Assembly: GCF_000379085.1 (NCBI RefSeq)
Contig: NZ_KB905378.1
Location: forward strand, 2,481,512 to 2,545,511
Reading direction: 5' to 3'
Length of the DNA: 64,000 nt
DNA from: Halomicrobium katesii DSM 19301
GTDB lineage: Archaea; Halobacteriota; Halobacteria; Halobacteriales; Haloarculaceae
Positions within the stretch are counted from its first letter, which is position 1; every line of letters begins with the position of its first letter. The notes beneath the pieces were generated by a model, which saw only the letters and a program-made list of their open reading frames with translations, was not told the DNA's origin and ran no database searches. Shown here piece after piece: positions 51,387 through 60,068 of this stretch. Made by a program: the position numbers and the translations under genes.

Positions 51387-53266
51387 GTGACACAGAGTCG
51401 TCTTCCGAAGGCATTATCCAGAAGATCACGCCCAACTTCATCAGGCGGAGCTTCGCACTGAAGTTCGGGCTCGTCCTGCTGGTGATGGGGCTGTCGGTCG
51501 GCATCATCGGATTCGCAGCGACCGAAGAGGTCCGGACCCAGACACAGGACAACGTCGAAGGACAGTTCCAGAACACGGCCGTCCAGCAGAGTGACATCGT
51601 CGAGCAGTGGGTCACGCAGAACAAGCTGTCGACGAAGCTCATCTCGAATCAGGACCAGTGGGGTGACGACGAGGCGGATCTCGAACTCGCTCTCCAAAAC
51701 GAGCTGTCGCGGCTGTCGGCCGACGCCAAGAGCGTCCACCTGCTGGAGACGACGCCGTCGGGATCGTCCGTCGTCGCCAGTACGAACCTCCGTGCGGACT
51801 CGTCGGCGCTGTCCGGGAACCTCCAGTGGACGTCCGAGACGGAGCTCAGTGACACCAGCCAGGTACTCGTCTCCGACGCCTACCGCGACAGCCAGGACAG
51901 CGAATCGACCATCGGGTTCGCCAGCCCGGTGCCGACCTCCCAGAACCGCATCCTGGTCGTCGAGTACCGGCTCGACGAACTGGCCGACTCGATCAGTCCG
52001 GCCGAGGACGAGTCCGCGCGATTCACACAGGTCGTCGACAGCCACCGCACGGTCGTCGTCGACCAGGCCTACGCCGGCAACAGCGACCGAGAGGGGATGA
52101 CGCTGTCGACGTACCCCGTCCAGCAGACGGTCGACGACGCGAACGCCCTGCGGGGCACACAGGAGAGTGCCAGCGTCAAGACGGCGATGGCTCCGAACGC
52201 CGACCTCGGACTGAACGAGGAGTACACCGTCGGCTACGCGCCGGTCGCTGGGACTGACTGGGTCGTCCTGACCCACGCGCCGTCCTCGACGGTGTTTGGC
52301 TTCGTCGAGGACGTGCAGCTGTACGGCCTGATCGCGACGGCCGGCCTGGTCGTCTTCATCGGCGGCATCGGTGCGGCCCTCGGCTGGAGCACCTCGTCGT
52401 CGATCGATACGCTCACCCGGAAGACCGAAGCGATGCGGGAGGGCAATCTCGACGTCGAACTGGACACGTCACGGATCGACAACATCGGTCGGCTGTACGA
52501 CGGCTTCGCCGACATGCGCGACGCGCTCAGAGAGCAGATCGACGAAGCCGAGCGCGCACGCAAAGAGGCGGAGGTCTCGCGCGCGGAAGCAATGGAGATG
52601 AGCAACTACCTCCAGGAGAAAGCCACCGAGTTCTCTGTCGCTATGGAGAAGACCGCAGGCGGGGACATGACCACGCGAATGGAGCAGGACGGCGAGAACG
52701 AAGCGATGGACACGATCGCGAGCGAGTTCAACACCATGATCGAGGAGTTGGAGAAGACGACCGGCCAGCTCAAGAGCTTCTCCGAAGAGGTCGCGGAATC
52801 CGGTGACGTGGTGCTGCAAAGCGCCGAGTCCGTCCGTGACGCCTCCGAACAGGTCGCCGAGTCCATCCAGAAGATCTCCGACGACGCCTACGAGCAGAAA
52901 GACCAGCTACAGACGATCTCCGAGGATCTCGACGAACTGGTCGAGACGCTCGAAGCCCTCGAAGCGGAGCAGCAAGCAGTCGACCTCGGCGACTCGCTCA
53001 CCCAGTTCCGCACCGTCGCGACCCAGCTGCAGGAGGCCGCAGACACCAGCGAGCAGATGATGTCCGAGTCCGAGACCGTCGCCGGTGCCGCGGAGGAACA
53101 GGCCGCCGAACTCAACGAAGTGTCCTCGCGCGCCGACCAGCTGAAACGGTACGCTCGACCGCTCGGCGACATCCTCGACCGCTTCGAGACGGAAGCCGAA
53201 CACGAGTTCGTCTTCTCCGGCGGACCGTCCCAGACGACGCGCACGCAAGAAGAGAGCGAGGACTGA
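51383..53266 (+). CDS. Transducer-like membrane sensor lacking the chemoreceptor hairpin tip
   Basis: A 627-residue protein built like a haloarchaeal Htr: helix 1 at about 25-47 (FGLVLLVMGLSVGIIGFAA), an extracellular Cache-like domain to about 310 (ESTIGFASPVPTSQNRILVV; EEYTVGYAPVAGTDWVVLTH), helix 2 at about 311-335, HAMP at about 336-390 (SSIDTLTRKTEAMREGNLDV) and a second HAMP-like unit (EKTAGGDMTTRMEQDGENEA). The signalling part has only its flanking helices (SFSEEVAESGDVVLQSAESV; SESETVAGAAEEQAAELNEV). The tip motif DQTN-x-LALNA-x-IEAARAGE and about 150 neighbouring residues are missing, so CheA/CheW coupling is doubtful. Confidence 0.88.
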   Translation: MSDTESSSEGIIQKITPNFIRRSFALKFGLVLLVMGLSVGIIGFAATEEVRTQTQDNVEGQFQNTAVQQSDIVEQWVTQNKLSTKLISNQDQWGDDEADLELALQNELSRLSADAKSVHLLETTPSGSSVVASTNLRADSSALSGNLQWTSETELSDTSQVLVSDAYRDSQDSESTIGFASPVPTSQNRILVVEYRLDELADSISPAEDESARFTQVVDSHRTVVVDQAYAGNSDREGMTLSTYPVQQTVDDANALRGTQESASVKTAMAPNADLGLNEEYTVGYAPVAGTDWVVLTHAPSSTVFGFVEDVQLYGLIATAGLVVFIGGIGAALGWSTSSSIDTLTRKTEAMREGNLDVELDTSRIDNIGRLYDGFADMRDALREQIDEAERARKEAEVSRAEAMEMSNYLQEKATEFSVAMEKTAGGDMTTRMEQDGENEAMDTIASEFNTMIEELEKTTGQLKSFSEEVAESGDVVLQSAESVRDASEQVAESIQKISDDAYEQKDQLQTISEDLDELVETLEALEAEQQAVDLGDSLTQFRTVATQLQEAADTSEQMMSESETVAGAAEEQAAELNEVSSRADQLKRYARPLGDILDRFETEAEHEFVFSGGPSQTTRTQEESED

Positions 53267-53330
53267 CGACGTAATCCGGATTCTCGTCTCGATCCGCCGT
53301 TTCGGCGATGCCGTCGGGACCACGCTTCTC

Positions 53331-53406
53331 GTACTGCCGGCTGTAACTGTTACAAGATATTCGCGACCACGGGGTCGCGAAATTCAGTACAGACGTACAG
53401 CCGGCA
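53331..53406. repeat. Palindromic repeat family A, copy 2
   Basis: About 76 bases, left end TACTGCCGGCTGTAACTG, core TTCGCGACCACGGGGTCGCG, right end GTACAGCCGGCA. Same layout as the copy inside the permease gene at 33736-33815. It lies about 65 bases after the transducer stop. Confidence 0.85.
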
Positions 53407-53458
53407 CCCCGACGGACACGCGCTATCGTGTCCCGCATCGCTGGGACCCTCTCTCCGG

Positions 53459-53537
53459 ATACTGCCAGCTATCACTATTTTAACGTATTCGCGACACGGG
53501 GTCGCGAAACTCTCCACAGACGTACAGCCGGCGGTAT
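53459..53537. repeat. Palindromic repeat family A, copy 3
   Basis: 79 bases, left end ATACTGCCAGCTATCACT, core TTCGCGACACGGGGTCGCGA, right end GTACAGCCGGCGGTAT. About 52 bases after copy 2, in the same orientation. Confidence 0.85.
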
Positions 53538-54003
53538 GAGGCGGGTCGGGGGCTGTGACGACGTCGACGGCGAAGCGTGCGCCTCGAACGCGAGCAGAGT
53601 GTTCGGCACCTCCGGGATGATCCTCGCCGTCTACGAGCGTCGGCGATATTCTGTACTGGCCTCTCGACTCGCTACTGTACTGACCCCACCTCTGGTACGG
53701 ACGCTCGTCGCCGTTCTCACGGTCGAACATCGTCGTGCGATCGATCCGGTCCAGAGCGACACCGATCCGTGCGAAACGTAGCGTTCACTGTCGTTCACAT
53801 TCTTGGCGTGTTTTTAAGCCTACAAACGAAACTGGGGATTCCACGAGCCAGTGAGACGAAAACCGCCCCGAAAACCGGTCGAGCTCAGATCATCGACCGA
53901 ATACACCTATACGATCTGGTAGAAGAAGTAAAAATCTGCGAAAATCCGTAAATATCGATAGAGCAGCCGCTACTAAATCGGTGAACCCGGAGTGAAAAAA
54001 GCG

Positions 54004-55734
54004 TTACCCGACCTTACGCAGGAAGTCGCCTAACGCTCGCACGAACGTCTTCGCCGTGATCACTGGCGGTGACCGGATCGGCTCATCGAGCGCGACCTTG
54101 ATCAGATAGTCTGTGAGCCGCCACAGATTATAGATCAGCGTCGACAGCGCGAAGTTACACAACCGAAGTCGGTAGTCCGTCGACGACGTCTTCGGCAGGA
54201 ACTCCTTGATCGACTTATACTGGTTCTCGATATCCCACCGCCGACTATACCCGTTCACGACACTCGAGATCTCCTCCGGTTCGACGCGGTCTTGGTTCGT
54301 CACGAACACCGCGTACTTTTCGTCAGCATCGTCGCTCGTACTCGGCGCATAGAGGAACTCTGCCTCGTGATGGACCTCACCATCAATTCCGAATGGAACG
54401 TCGTGCTTGACAGCTTCGTCCGCTGTCGGATGCTCCTGAATATTCTGGATCGCCGCTAAATCATCCTCGTACGTTGGCACTGGGGAGAGATACGTGAGCC
54501 CGCGCTCGTGGACCTCTGCATACACGCGATTGGCGTAGAATCCACGGTCGAACATCACCGTATCCAGGTCAACGAACTGCTCGGCCCGGTCGAGCAATCG
54601 GCTCACCAAGTCAGCCTTTGAGTACGACGGCGAATCGTCTGACTCCCACGCAGAGTCCTCTTTGACCGGCTCGATACCGAGGATAATCGGTGCATGATCG
54701 CCAACAAGCGTGATGGTAGCGTACTTGTAGCCGCGTTTGTACTCGCCATCTTTCTTGTATCCGCTCACCATCTTCGGGTAGTCCGGCTTCGCGATGCCGG
54801 CTTCCTTGTCCTCCCATGGCCAGACGTGAAACTGCTCGTGGGTGATGTCGATCGCTGCAACGGTCTCCCGAGACTCAAACGGATCGTCTCCGCGAATCGA
54901 GTTGATGATGTTCTCGGTAGCGGCGTTGAACGCCGTCATAATCGCGTCCCGGATCTGGTCGATCTCAGGCATCGAATCATCGTCCTCGAAATCTTCGAAC
55001 GTGAGCTGCCCGTCAGACGCTTCAGGCGTTGCGATCTTCTTGATTGCCCGCAAGAACGTCGAGTCGTCACAGATCAGGTCGTCATCAGTGAGCCAGCCGT
55101 ACTCGGCTTCCGAGTGAGCACTGCCGTTGTTCGCGCAGATACTCGCGAACATATCCAGCATCACTTCGTCAGAGTACGTCTTGTGGGCTGCTCGGTGCGT
55201 GTCGAATTCGGGAATGACGTGTTTCCGAGCAAGCGTCAGCGTCTTCTGCGCTTTCTCCTTCTTGTACTCATTCGCACTTTGCGACTCGTCTTCATCGTCC
55301 GCCGGAACTGATGGAACAAGACCTTCCGTGAGAACATCTTTATCAAGCGCAACTTGACGGACGCCAGCAACCGTCTGATAAAGGATTTCTTGGGTATCGT
55401 CACTGAATTTCCCGTGTGCGTACGAGAGCTGTTGTTGGGTAGGCGTCTCCTCGAGGTCAGTAATATCGAAATGGAAGCTCTTGGCTAAACTCGGCTCCCG
55501 GCCGAGTCGTTTCGCTATTTTCTTCTGGGAGATGCCACGAATCCGTCTGAACAGGAGCGTACGAAATATTTCGTCAGTTCCGTAGTCGACAGAGTTCTGA
55601 TTGCGACCGTCTTCGAGAGTATCGACAGGAATTGAGAGGTCCCGAATGACGTCCCAGAGGTGGTCTTCACACTCACAGAGTGTCTCCGCGTGAACAATAA
55701 TCGACTCAGCAACAGCCGACGGGTCAGTCGGCAT
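54004..55734 (-). CDS. IS4-superfamily-like transposase
   Basis: A 576-residue transposase from ATG 55734 (MPTDPSAVAESIIVHAETLC). The RNase H-like core shows the catalytic acids AAIDITHEQFHVWPWED, TVMFDRGFYANRVYAEVHER and GYSRRWDIENQYKSIKEFLP (the YREK-type final Glu), ending with NFALSTLIYNLWRLTDYLI. The C-terminal part resembles the ISH3/IS4-like group, but the protein is much longer than ISH3 transposases, so the IS family is left open. No inverted-repeat ends could be paired by eye. The frame is intact. Confidence 0.8.
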   Translation of the reverse strand: MPTDPSAVAESIIVHAETLCECEDHLWDVIRDLSIPVDTLEDGRNQNSVDYGTDEIFRTLLFRRIRGISQKKIAKRLGREPSLAKSFHFDITDLEETPTQQQLSYAHGKFSDDTQEILYQTVAGVRQVALDKDVLTEGLVPSVPADDEDESQSANEYKKEKAQKTLTLARKHVIPEFDTHRAAHKTYSDEVMLDMFASICANNGSAHSEAEYGWLTDDDLICDDSTFLRAIKKIATPEASDGQLTFEDFEDDDSMPEIDQIRDAIMTAFNAATENIINSIRGDDPFESRETVAAIDITHEQFHVWPWEDKEAGIAKPDYPKMVSGYKKDGEYKRGYKYATITLVGDHAPIILGIEPVKEDSAWESDDSPSYSKADLVSRLLDRAEQFVDLDTVMFDRGFYANRVYAEVHERGLTYLSPVPTYEDDLAAIQNIQEHPTADEAVKHDVPFGIDGEVHHEAEFLYAPSTSDDADEKYAVFVTNQDRVEPEEISSVVNGYSRRWDIENQYKSIKEFLPKTSSTDYRLRLCNFALSTLIYNLWRLTDYLIKVALDEPIRSPPVITAKTFVRALGDFLRKVG

Positions 55735-56031
55735 TGAGCCACCTCCAGGGCGAACTACTCCGTTTTTGATCTGTGGTCGATCCAATACTGGAGTGATTCT
55801 GTGTAGATATATTTGCTGTAGAGGAGAGAATAACGGTATAGAGTAGAGTGAAATTGTAGTCGCGCATTATCGTCGTTGGTCTGCTTTGAGCTTACAGCGA
55901 GAGATATATCAATAGGTATGCACGCTGTAGTTGGAGAATTGATTGCGGACATAATTCGATATAGGCCAAGAACCAGTTTGAATCAAATATCACTTGGATT
56001 TATAGTAGTAGGTGGAGAACAGGGAGGTACG

Positions 56032-56568
56032 ATGGGCTTAGACGAACTCGAGGCGTTTCTTCGAAAGAAGGGAGCGGCGGAACTCATCACGGAGATCGGG
56101 ACGGGAACAGCGACATTCAACGCACTCGTCGACGCGGTTGCGGTAAGTGGCTCGACAGTGTCCTCACGGCTCTCGGAAGGCGTTGAGCGCGACGTGTTCA
56201 CGGTAAGTCACAGGCCGACCGAGCATGGGACAGAGAAGCGGTATGAGCTAACCATCCTCGGGCGTCGTGTGTATGATTGGGCAGTGCAGACAGAGTTCGA
56301 GCGGAAAGACCGAGAGCTTCGCCGGATTCGGCAGGAACGTGAGACGGCGTTCGAGCAGCTGGTCGGTAAAATCAATCGAGATATGGAGATTCGCAAAATG
56401 GTAGTCGACGTAGACCCATTGGTGGATGAGGACGTAGAGATGCCTGATGGTACGTCTGTGGTGCAGAAAGAGTCGTCAGAGGAGGCGCTCCGTGAAGCTC
56501 ATTTCGAACGGATGGAAGAATCTCTCGAGCCCATCACAGATGACCAATCCGAAGAGAATCGTGAGTGA
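56032..56568 (+). CDS. Winged-helix transcriptional regulator
   Basis: A 178-residue protein starting MGLDELEAFLRKKGAAELIT. It has a winged helix (GTATFNALVDAVAVSGSTVS; EKRYELTILGRRVYDWAVQT) of HxlR/MarR-like pattern, then a charged coiled coil (FERKDRELRRIRQERETAFE). Start 56032 is preferred to 55876: GGATTTATAG is about 30 bases upstream and GGAGGT lies six bases before the ATG. It sits in A+T-rich DNA next to the transposase and may have arrived with it. Targets unknown. Confidence 0.75.
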   Translation: MGLDELEAFLRKKGAAELITEIGTGTATFNALVDAVAVSGSTVSSRLSEGVERDVFTVSHRPTEHGTEKRYELTILGRRVYDWAVQTEFERKDRELRRIRQERETAFEQLVGKINRDMEIRKMVVDVDPLVDEDVEMPDGTSVVQKESSEEALREAHFERMEESLEPITDDQSEENRE

Positions 56569-56620
56569 AGACAAACTCCTGAATGCTAACTACAGATGAT
56601 GGGGGTACCGGTGGGCGGGT

Positions 56621-57406
56621 TTAGAAGTCGCCGTTGATGATGTCGGCGGCGCGCTGGCGGTCAAAGAGTTGGTGCTCCTCCGGACTCTCGAAAGGATTCT
56701 CCGGATCAAACTCGCCAAACTGCTCAGGGTACAGCTGCTGAGCGAGAATCTCGGTGTTGTAGAGGTTTGTCACCGGGCCTTGCTGTCCGACACCACCTGG
56801 ATACACATTCCCTTCCTGTACGGCAGTCACCTGTTGACCAACTGAATTTTCCTTCAGGGATTGTACATAATAATCGCGGAAGGTTTCATAATCGAACGAC
56901 GGGGCCCCGCCCTCCATTATCATATAATTTAAAATATGGTTAAAACTATCCGAATAGACGATTACTTCTGGGTCAGTCTCGAGAACCCCCTCGTAACCGT
57001 ATAACGCCCATTCCCGAAATGCGTTCTCCACACCCAAATCACGGAACTGTTTGCATTCGGTACCTACTTCGCGGATGGGTAGAGCGTAGAACTCTCCTGA
57101 TGAGGGGTTTGATCCATTGTTGAGAAACCCGATCGACGGCCGGTTTTCCTCCCGTGGCAGTCGCGATTCGACCTCCTGAAGCATTTGTCGATGCACTTTA
57201 GTGAAGGCTCGATAGCGAGCCTCCTGTTTGAATAATTGCGCGTACCTCTCGAACGTATCGTATAACGACGAAGGTTCGTAACCTATCGCGTCCGACTGAT
57301 CTCTATCAATCCGTATACCAAAGAACGGCGCGACGTTCTCTTCTATCTCCTCGATGACTTCCTGGGACCACGAATCACGGGCTGCGGTTAGGAAGGCCGG
57401 GTCCAT
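56621..57406 (-). pseudogene. N-terminally truncated siderophore-type binding protein
   Basis: The 261-residue frame aligns with the C-terminal two thirds of the iron-uptake binding lipoprotein at 62088-63326. MDPAFLTAARDSWSQ matches its MDPNHLRRRLDEEDV; NNGSNPSSGEFYALPI matches GGSNPTKGEFQLRDP; GQQGPVTNLYNTEILAQQLY matches GQEQGPITHLFQTERLAQQL; RQRAADIINGDF matches HQRVADIINGNL. The signal sequence, lipobox and first lobe (about 150 residues) are missing and the open frame upstream does not resemble them. Without export and half of the clamp it should not bind a siderophore; probably a relic. Confidence 0.75.
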
Positions 57407-57616
57407 GAAAAGTACCAGAATCTCGGAGGATAGATCTGATGCGTGCCTTCTTTTCTTCCCTGCTTTACCTGTTAAAATCCAGATTCAGCTTTCAGTCTTA
57501 CAGCGAGGGAATCAGACAACTCATGACATCTCCGAGATCGGTTGGGAAGTATCACTCAAACACTAAAAGAATGTATCGCAGTACTGAAAACGCCACTTCG
57601 CAACGAACTGGCTCTA

Positions 57617-58807
57617 TCAGACTAACAGAATCGCTGTCGCGAGCGCGCTCGTCACGACAGCGATCGGAAGTCCAATCCGAGTGAGATGGACAATGGAGAT
57701 GTCGACCCCGCGTCGACTCGCCTGATCGAGGACGATCAGCGTTGCCGCGCTCGCGATCGGCGTCGCATTCCCGGCTAGCGTGCTAACCGCCGCCAGAAGA
57801 TACCACCCGGTGGGATCGGAGACCGCCGTCGATAACAACACGACGGCAGGCACGTTGCTGACGAGGTTCGACAGGACGAACGTCACACTAGCCAAGCCCA
57901 GCCCGCTGCCGACCTGTTGGAGGCTCTCGACGAGAGCCGTATCACGAACGCTTCCCACGAGCACGAACAGTCCGACGAACAACACGAGGATGCCCCAGTC
58001 CATTTCGGCAAGGACCTCCTCGCCGGGAAGTCGACGAAACAGTTGAAGCCACGCGAGATGACAAATGCCCATCCCCGCGGCGATGATCCCGGCCGATACC
58101 GTCGGGAGCGCAGCCATTAGCACGAACGTTCCGATCAGAAACGCGCCGCTTGAGACCGCCCATCGACGGTCGATCTCGGGGACAGAAACGGTCGATTCAA
58201 TGGGCGTTCCGTTATGCTGGAGTGCGAGCATCGCCGTCGTGACGACGAGAGACACGCCGGCGATCGGTCCGAGCACACTCACGAACTCGAGCGTCGTGAG
58301 GCCGCTCTGACTGAGGATATACGCGTTCTGTGGGTTTCCGAGCGGCGTCGCGACACTCCCGATATTTGCTCCGAGAATGACCGCGACGAGCGGTCCGACG
58401 GCATCAACATCGGCGTCTCGGACCGCCTGTATCAAGACTGGTGTCATCAGGAGCACAATGGCGTCGTTGAGCGCCAATGCGCTCAAGATCGCAGCCAGCC
58501 AGAGCGTTCCGATCACCAGCCGCCGGACCGTTCCTGTCCGGCGGACCAGCTGAGCGGCTGCCCACGGATAGAATCCGCTTCTGGAGAGCGCCTCGACGTG
58601 GGCGAGCATCCCGAACAGTAACAGGATCGTTTCGCTGTCGATGCTGCGGAGTGCTTCTTCAGAAGAGATCGCCCCGAGCGCGATGACAACGACCGCACCG
58701 GTCGCAGCGGTGATCGACCGAGTGAGCGGATAGACCCGAACCCGTCTAAAAAAGAGCAGTCCGAACGTCCCGAGGACGAGGCCAATCACTGCCGATTCAG
58801 ATATCAT
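57617..58807 (-). CDS. ArsB/NhaD-type (ion transporter superfamily) permease
   Basis: A 396-residue membrane protein with about ten to eleven helices and the inverted-repeat signature of the IT superfamily: ALNDAIVLLMTPVLI and GSVATPLGNPQNAYILSQSG in the first half, FVLSNLVSNVPAVVLLSTAV and LAGNATPIASAATLIVLD in the second. Relatives move arsenite, Na+/H+, citrate or other anions. No ars genes are nearby, so the substrate is open. TTAATG at about 58820 may be its TATA box. Confidence 0.85.
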   Translation of the reverse strand: MISESAVIGLVLGTFGLLFFRRVRVYPLTRSITAATGAVVVIALGAISSEEALRSIDSETILLLFGMLAHVEALSRSGFYPWAAAQLVRRTGTVRRLVIGTLWLAAILSALALNDAIVLLMTPVLIQAVRDADVDAVGPLVAVILGANIGSVATPLGNPQNAYILSQSGLTTLEFVSVLGPIAGVSLVVTTAMLALQHNGTPIESTVSVPEIDRRWAVSSGAFLIGTFVLMAALPTVSAGIIAAGMGICHLAWLQLFRRLPGEEVLAEMDWGILVLFVGLFVLVGSVRDTALVESLQQVGSGLGLASVTFVLSNLVSNVPAVVLLSTAVSDPTGWYLLAAVSTLAGNATPIASAATLIVLDQASRRGVDISIVHLTRIGLPIAVVTSALATAILLV

Positions 58808-58943
58808 AAATACATTAATTTCTATATGTGATATACTGGAGATCTACTTTTCTACTGGTTTACGGAGAGCCAAATACCATGCAGAATCCAGATAATATAA
58901 AAAGCTGTTTGTTAGAACGGGTAGATCGACCAATTCGTTTGAA

Positions 58944-59485
58944 TCACTTGAAAGGCGTGGTAGCCTCCACAACTTCTGTGTCGTTTTCCGGTTCTTTTCC
59001 TGAGTCGACGATTTCAAAATCGATCGCACCGTTGACCGACGCCCGGTCCGTTTCGAGAGCTCCAGTAGCAGTTTTTCTCGACCGACTTCGATTTCGAGCT
59101 TGTCTTCGTCGATTTCAACCTCAACTTCCACTTCTATGTCGGGATCGTGGGTTACCTCTTTATCGGTTCCCTCTGTCTCTTGTGGGACACCATCGACATC
59201 GGTTTCCACGTCAATTCCAACACCGTCTATATCGGACTCCGAGTCAGCCTCCCGGTGTTCTTCAGGATCTAGTTTCAGGTGTTCCAGATCGGCTTCAACC
59301 TCTGCTTCAGCGTCCACCTGAATCATATCGCTTTCCTCTGTAAGAGCGACATCAACCTCGAATTCGATTTCAAGCCCATCCGTCTCGAGGTCAGTCTTGG
59401 CTTTTCGCGACCCGCCGGATTCGACATCAAGTGCTTCTCGCTCGATCTCGACTTCTGCCTCGATTTCTATCGCTGGTGTCGACAT
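58944..59485 (-). pseudogene. Frameshifted acidic protein, paralogue of the next gene
   Basis: It starts MSTPAIEIEAEVEIEREALD and is extremely Glu/Asp-rich. Within a run of five A (minus strand; T run at 59072-59076) the frame changes: the annotated frame turns basic (SKRTGRRSTVRSILK) and runs to 58844. Adding one A restores an acidic end, REKTATGALETDRASVNGAI then DFEIVDSGKEPENDTEVVEA, stopping at 58944. The restored end matches the paralogue (PKTTVGTLETDQLTVEATAE). Full restored length is 180 residues. Second gene after the iron box at 60021. Confidence 0.7.
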
Positions 59486-59524
59486 GCAGCATCAAAAATT
59501 GCGACCGTGGTCGGAAGAGTTAGA

Positions 59525-60010
59525 TTACTCCTCGCCGACGTGTGCGAGTTCAGCAGTCGCCTCGACGGTCAGTTGGTCTGTCTCCAACGTGCCGACCGTC
59601 GTCTTCGGCTCGGCGAGCTCGATTTCGAAGCAGTCCCCATCGACTTCGATCTCGATTTCCGTTTCGATCTCGGCCTTGGCCGCTGTCTCGTCACCGTCAG
59701 CGTCACTACCCGATTCGAATTCGGGGCTGAGCTCGACTTTGATCCCGTCCGCCTCGAATCCCGGCTCGCCTTCAAACACGTCAGTGTTCGCAAAGTCCAG
59801 TTCGGCGAAATCGACCGCCGTGTAGTTCTCAGCGATGATTTCTATATCACCGTTCTCGTCCAGGTGGGACACTTCAGCTTCGAATACGACATCGAGGCCG
59901 TCGGTTTCCATGTCCGTCTTCAGGCTCCGCGTTTCGCCAGCTGCGACATCGAAGTGTTCACGATTGATATCAACGATAGCGTCAATCTCGAGCTCGTGTG
60001 CATCAGACAT
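59525..60010 (-). CDS. Very acidic protein of unknown function in iron regulon
   Basis: A 161-residue protein (MSDAHELEIDAIVDINREHF) with about one third Asp/Glu and alternating beta-strand-like segments (KAEIETEIEIEVDGDCFEIE). No signal peptide, no membrane segment, only one Cys. A DtxR-type iron box lies 11-24 bases before its ATG, and the gene lies directly after the siderophore uptake ATPase gene. Its mass of carboxylates could bind metal, but ordinary halophilic acidity also explains the composition. Family not recognised. Confidence 0.75.
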   Translation of the reverse strand: MSDAHELEIDAIVDINREHFDVAAGETRSLKTDMETDGLDVVFEAEVSHLDENGDIEIIAENYTAVDFAELDFANTDVFEGEPGFEADGIKVELSPEFESGSDADGDETAAKAEIETEIEIEVDGDCFEIELAEPKTTVGTLETDQLTVEATAELAHVGEE

Positions 60011-60020
60011 GCACTCATTT

Positions 60021-60034
60021 TTAGGCTAACCTAA
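60021..60034. promoter_or_regulatory. Iron box (DtxR/IdeR-type operator) 1
   Basis: TTAGGCTAACCTAA, embedded in the 20-base palindrome TTTTTAGGCTAACCTAAAAA. It lies just upstream of the ATG at 60010, over the expected transcript start, with a TATA-like TTATTTTTT beyond it. A metal-loaded DtxR-family repressor (Idr/SirR type in haloarchaea) would block transcription when iron is plentiful. Confidence 0.75.
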
Positions 60035-60068
60035 AAAATAAGTGTTGCGATTTGTTCACGCGACACAG

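Larger units (their letters stand above)
53267..54003. other. Non-coding stretch with two family A repeats
   Basis: No convincing gene in 737 bases. It holds family A copies 2 and 3 and, near 53810-53820, a TATA-like TTTTTAAGCC. The base composition becomes A+T-rich after about 53800. The short frames present read through the repeats and lack family resemblance. Confidence 0.6.

Noticed and set aside
53577-53951. 124-codon frame in the gap before the transposase
   Set aside because: No start signal and an Arg/Thr-rich composition unlike halophile proteins; no family resemblance.
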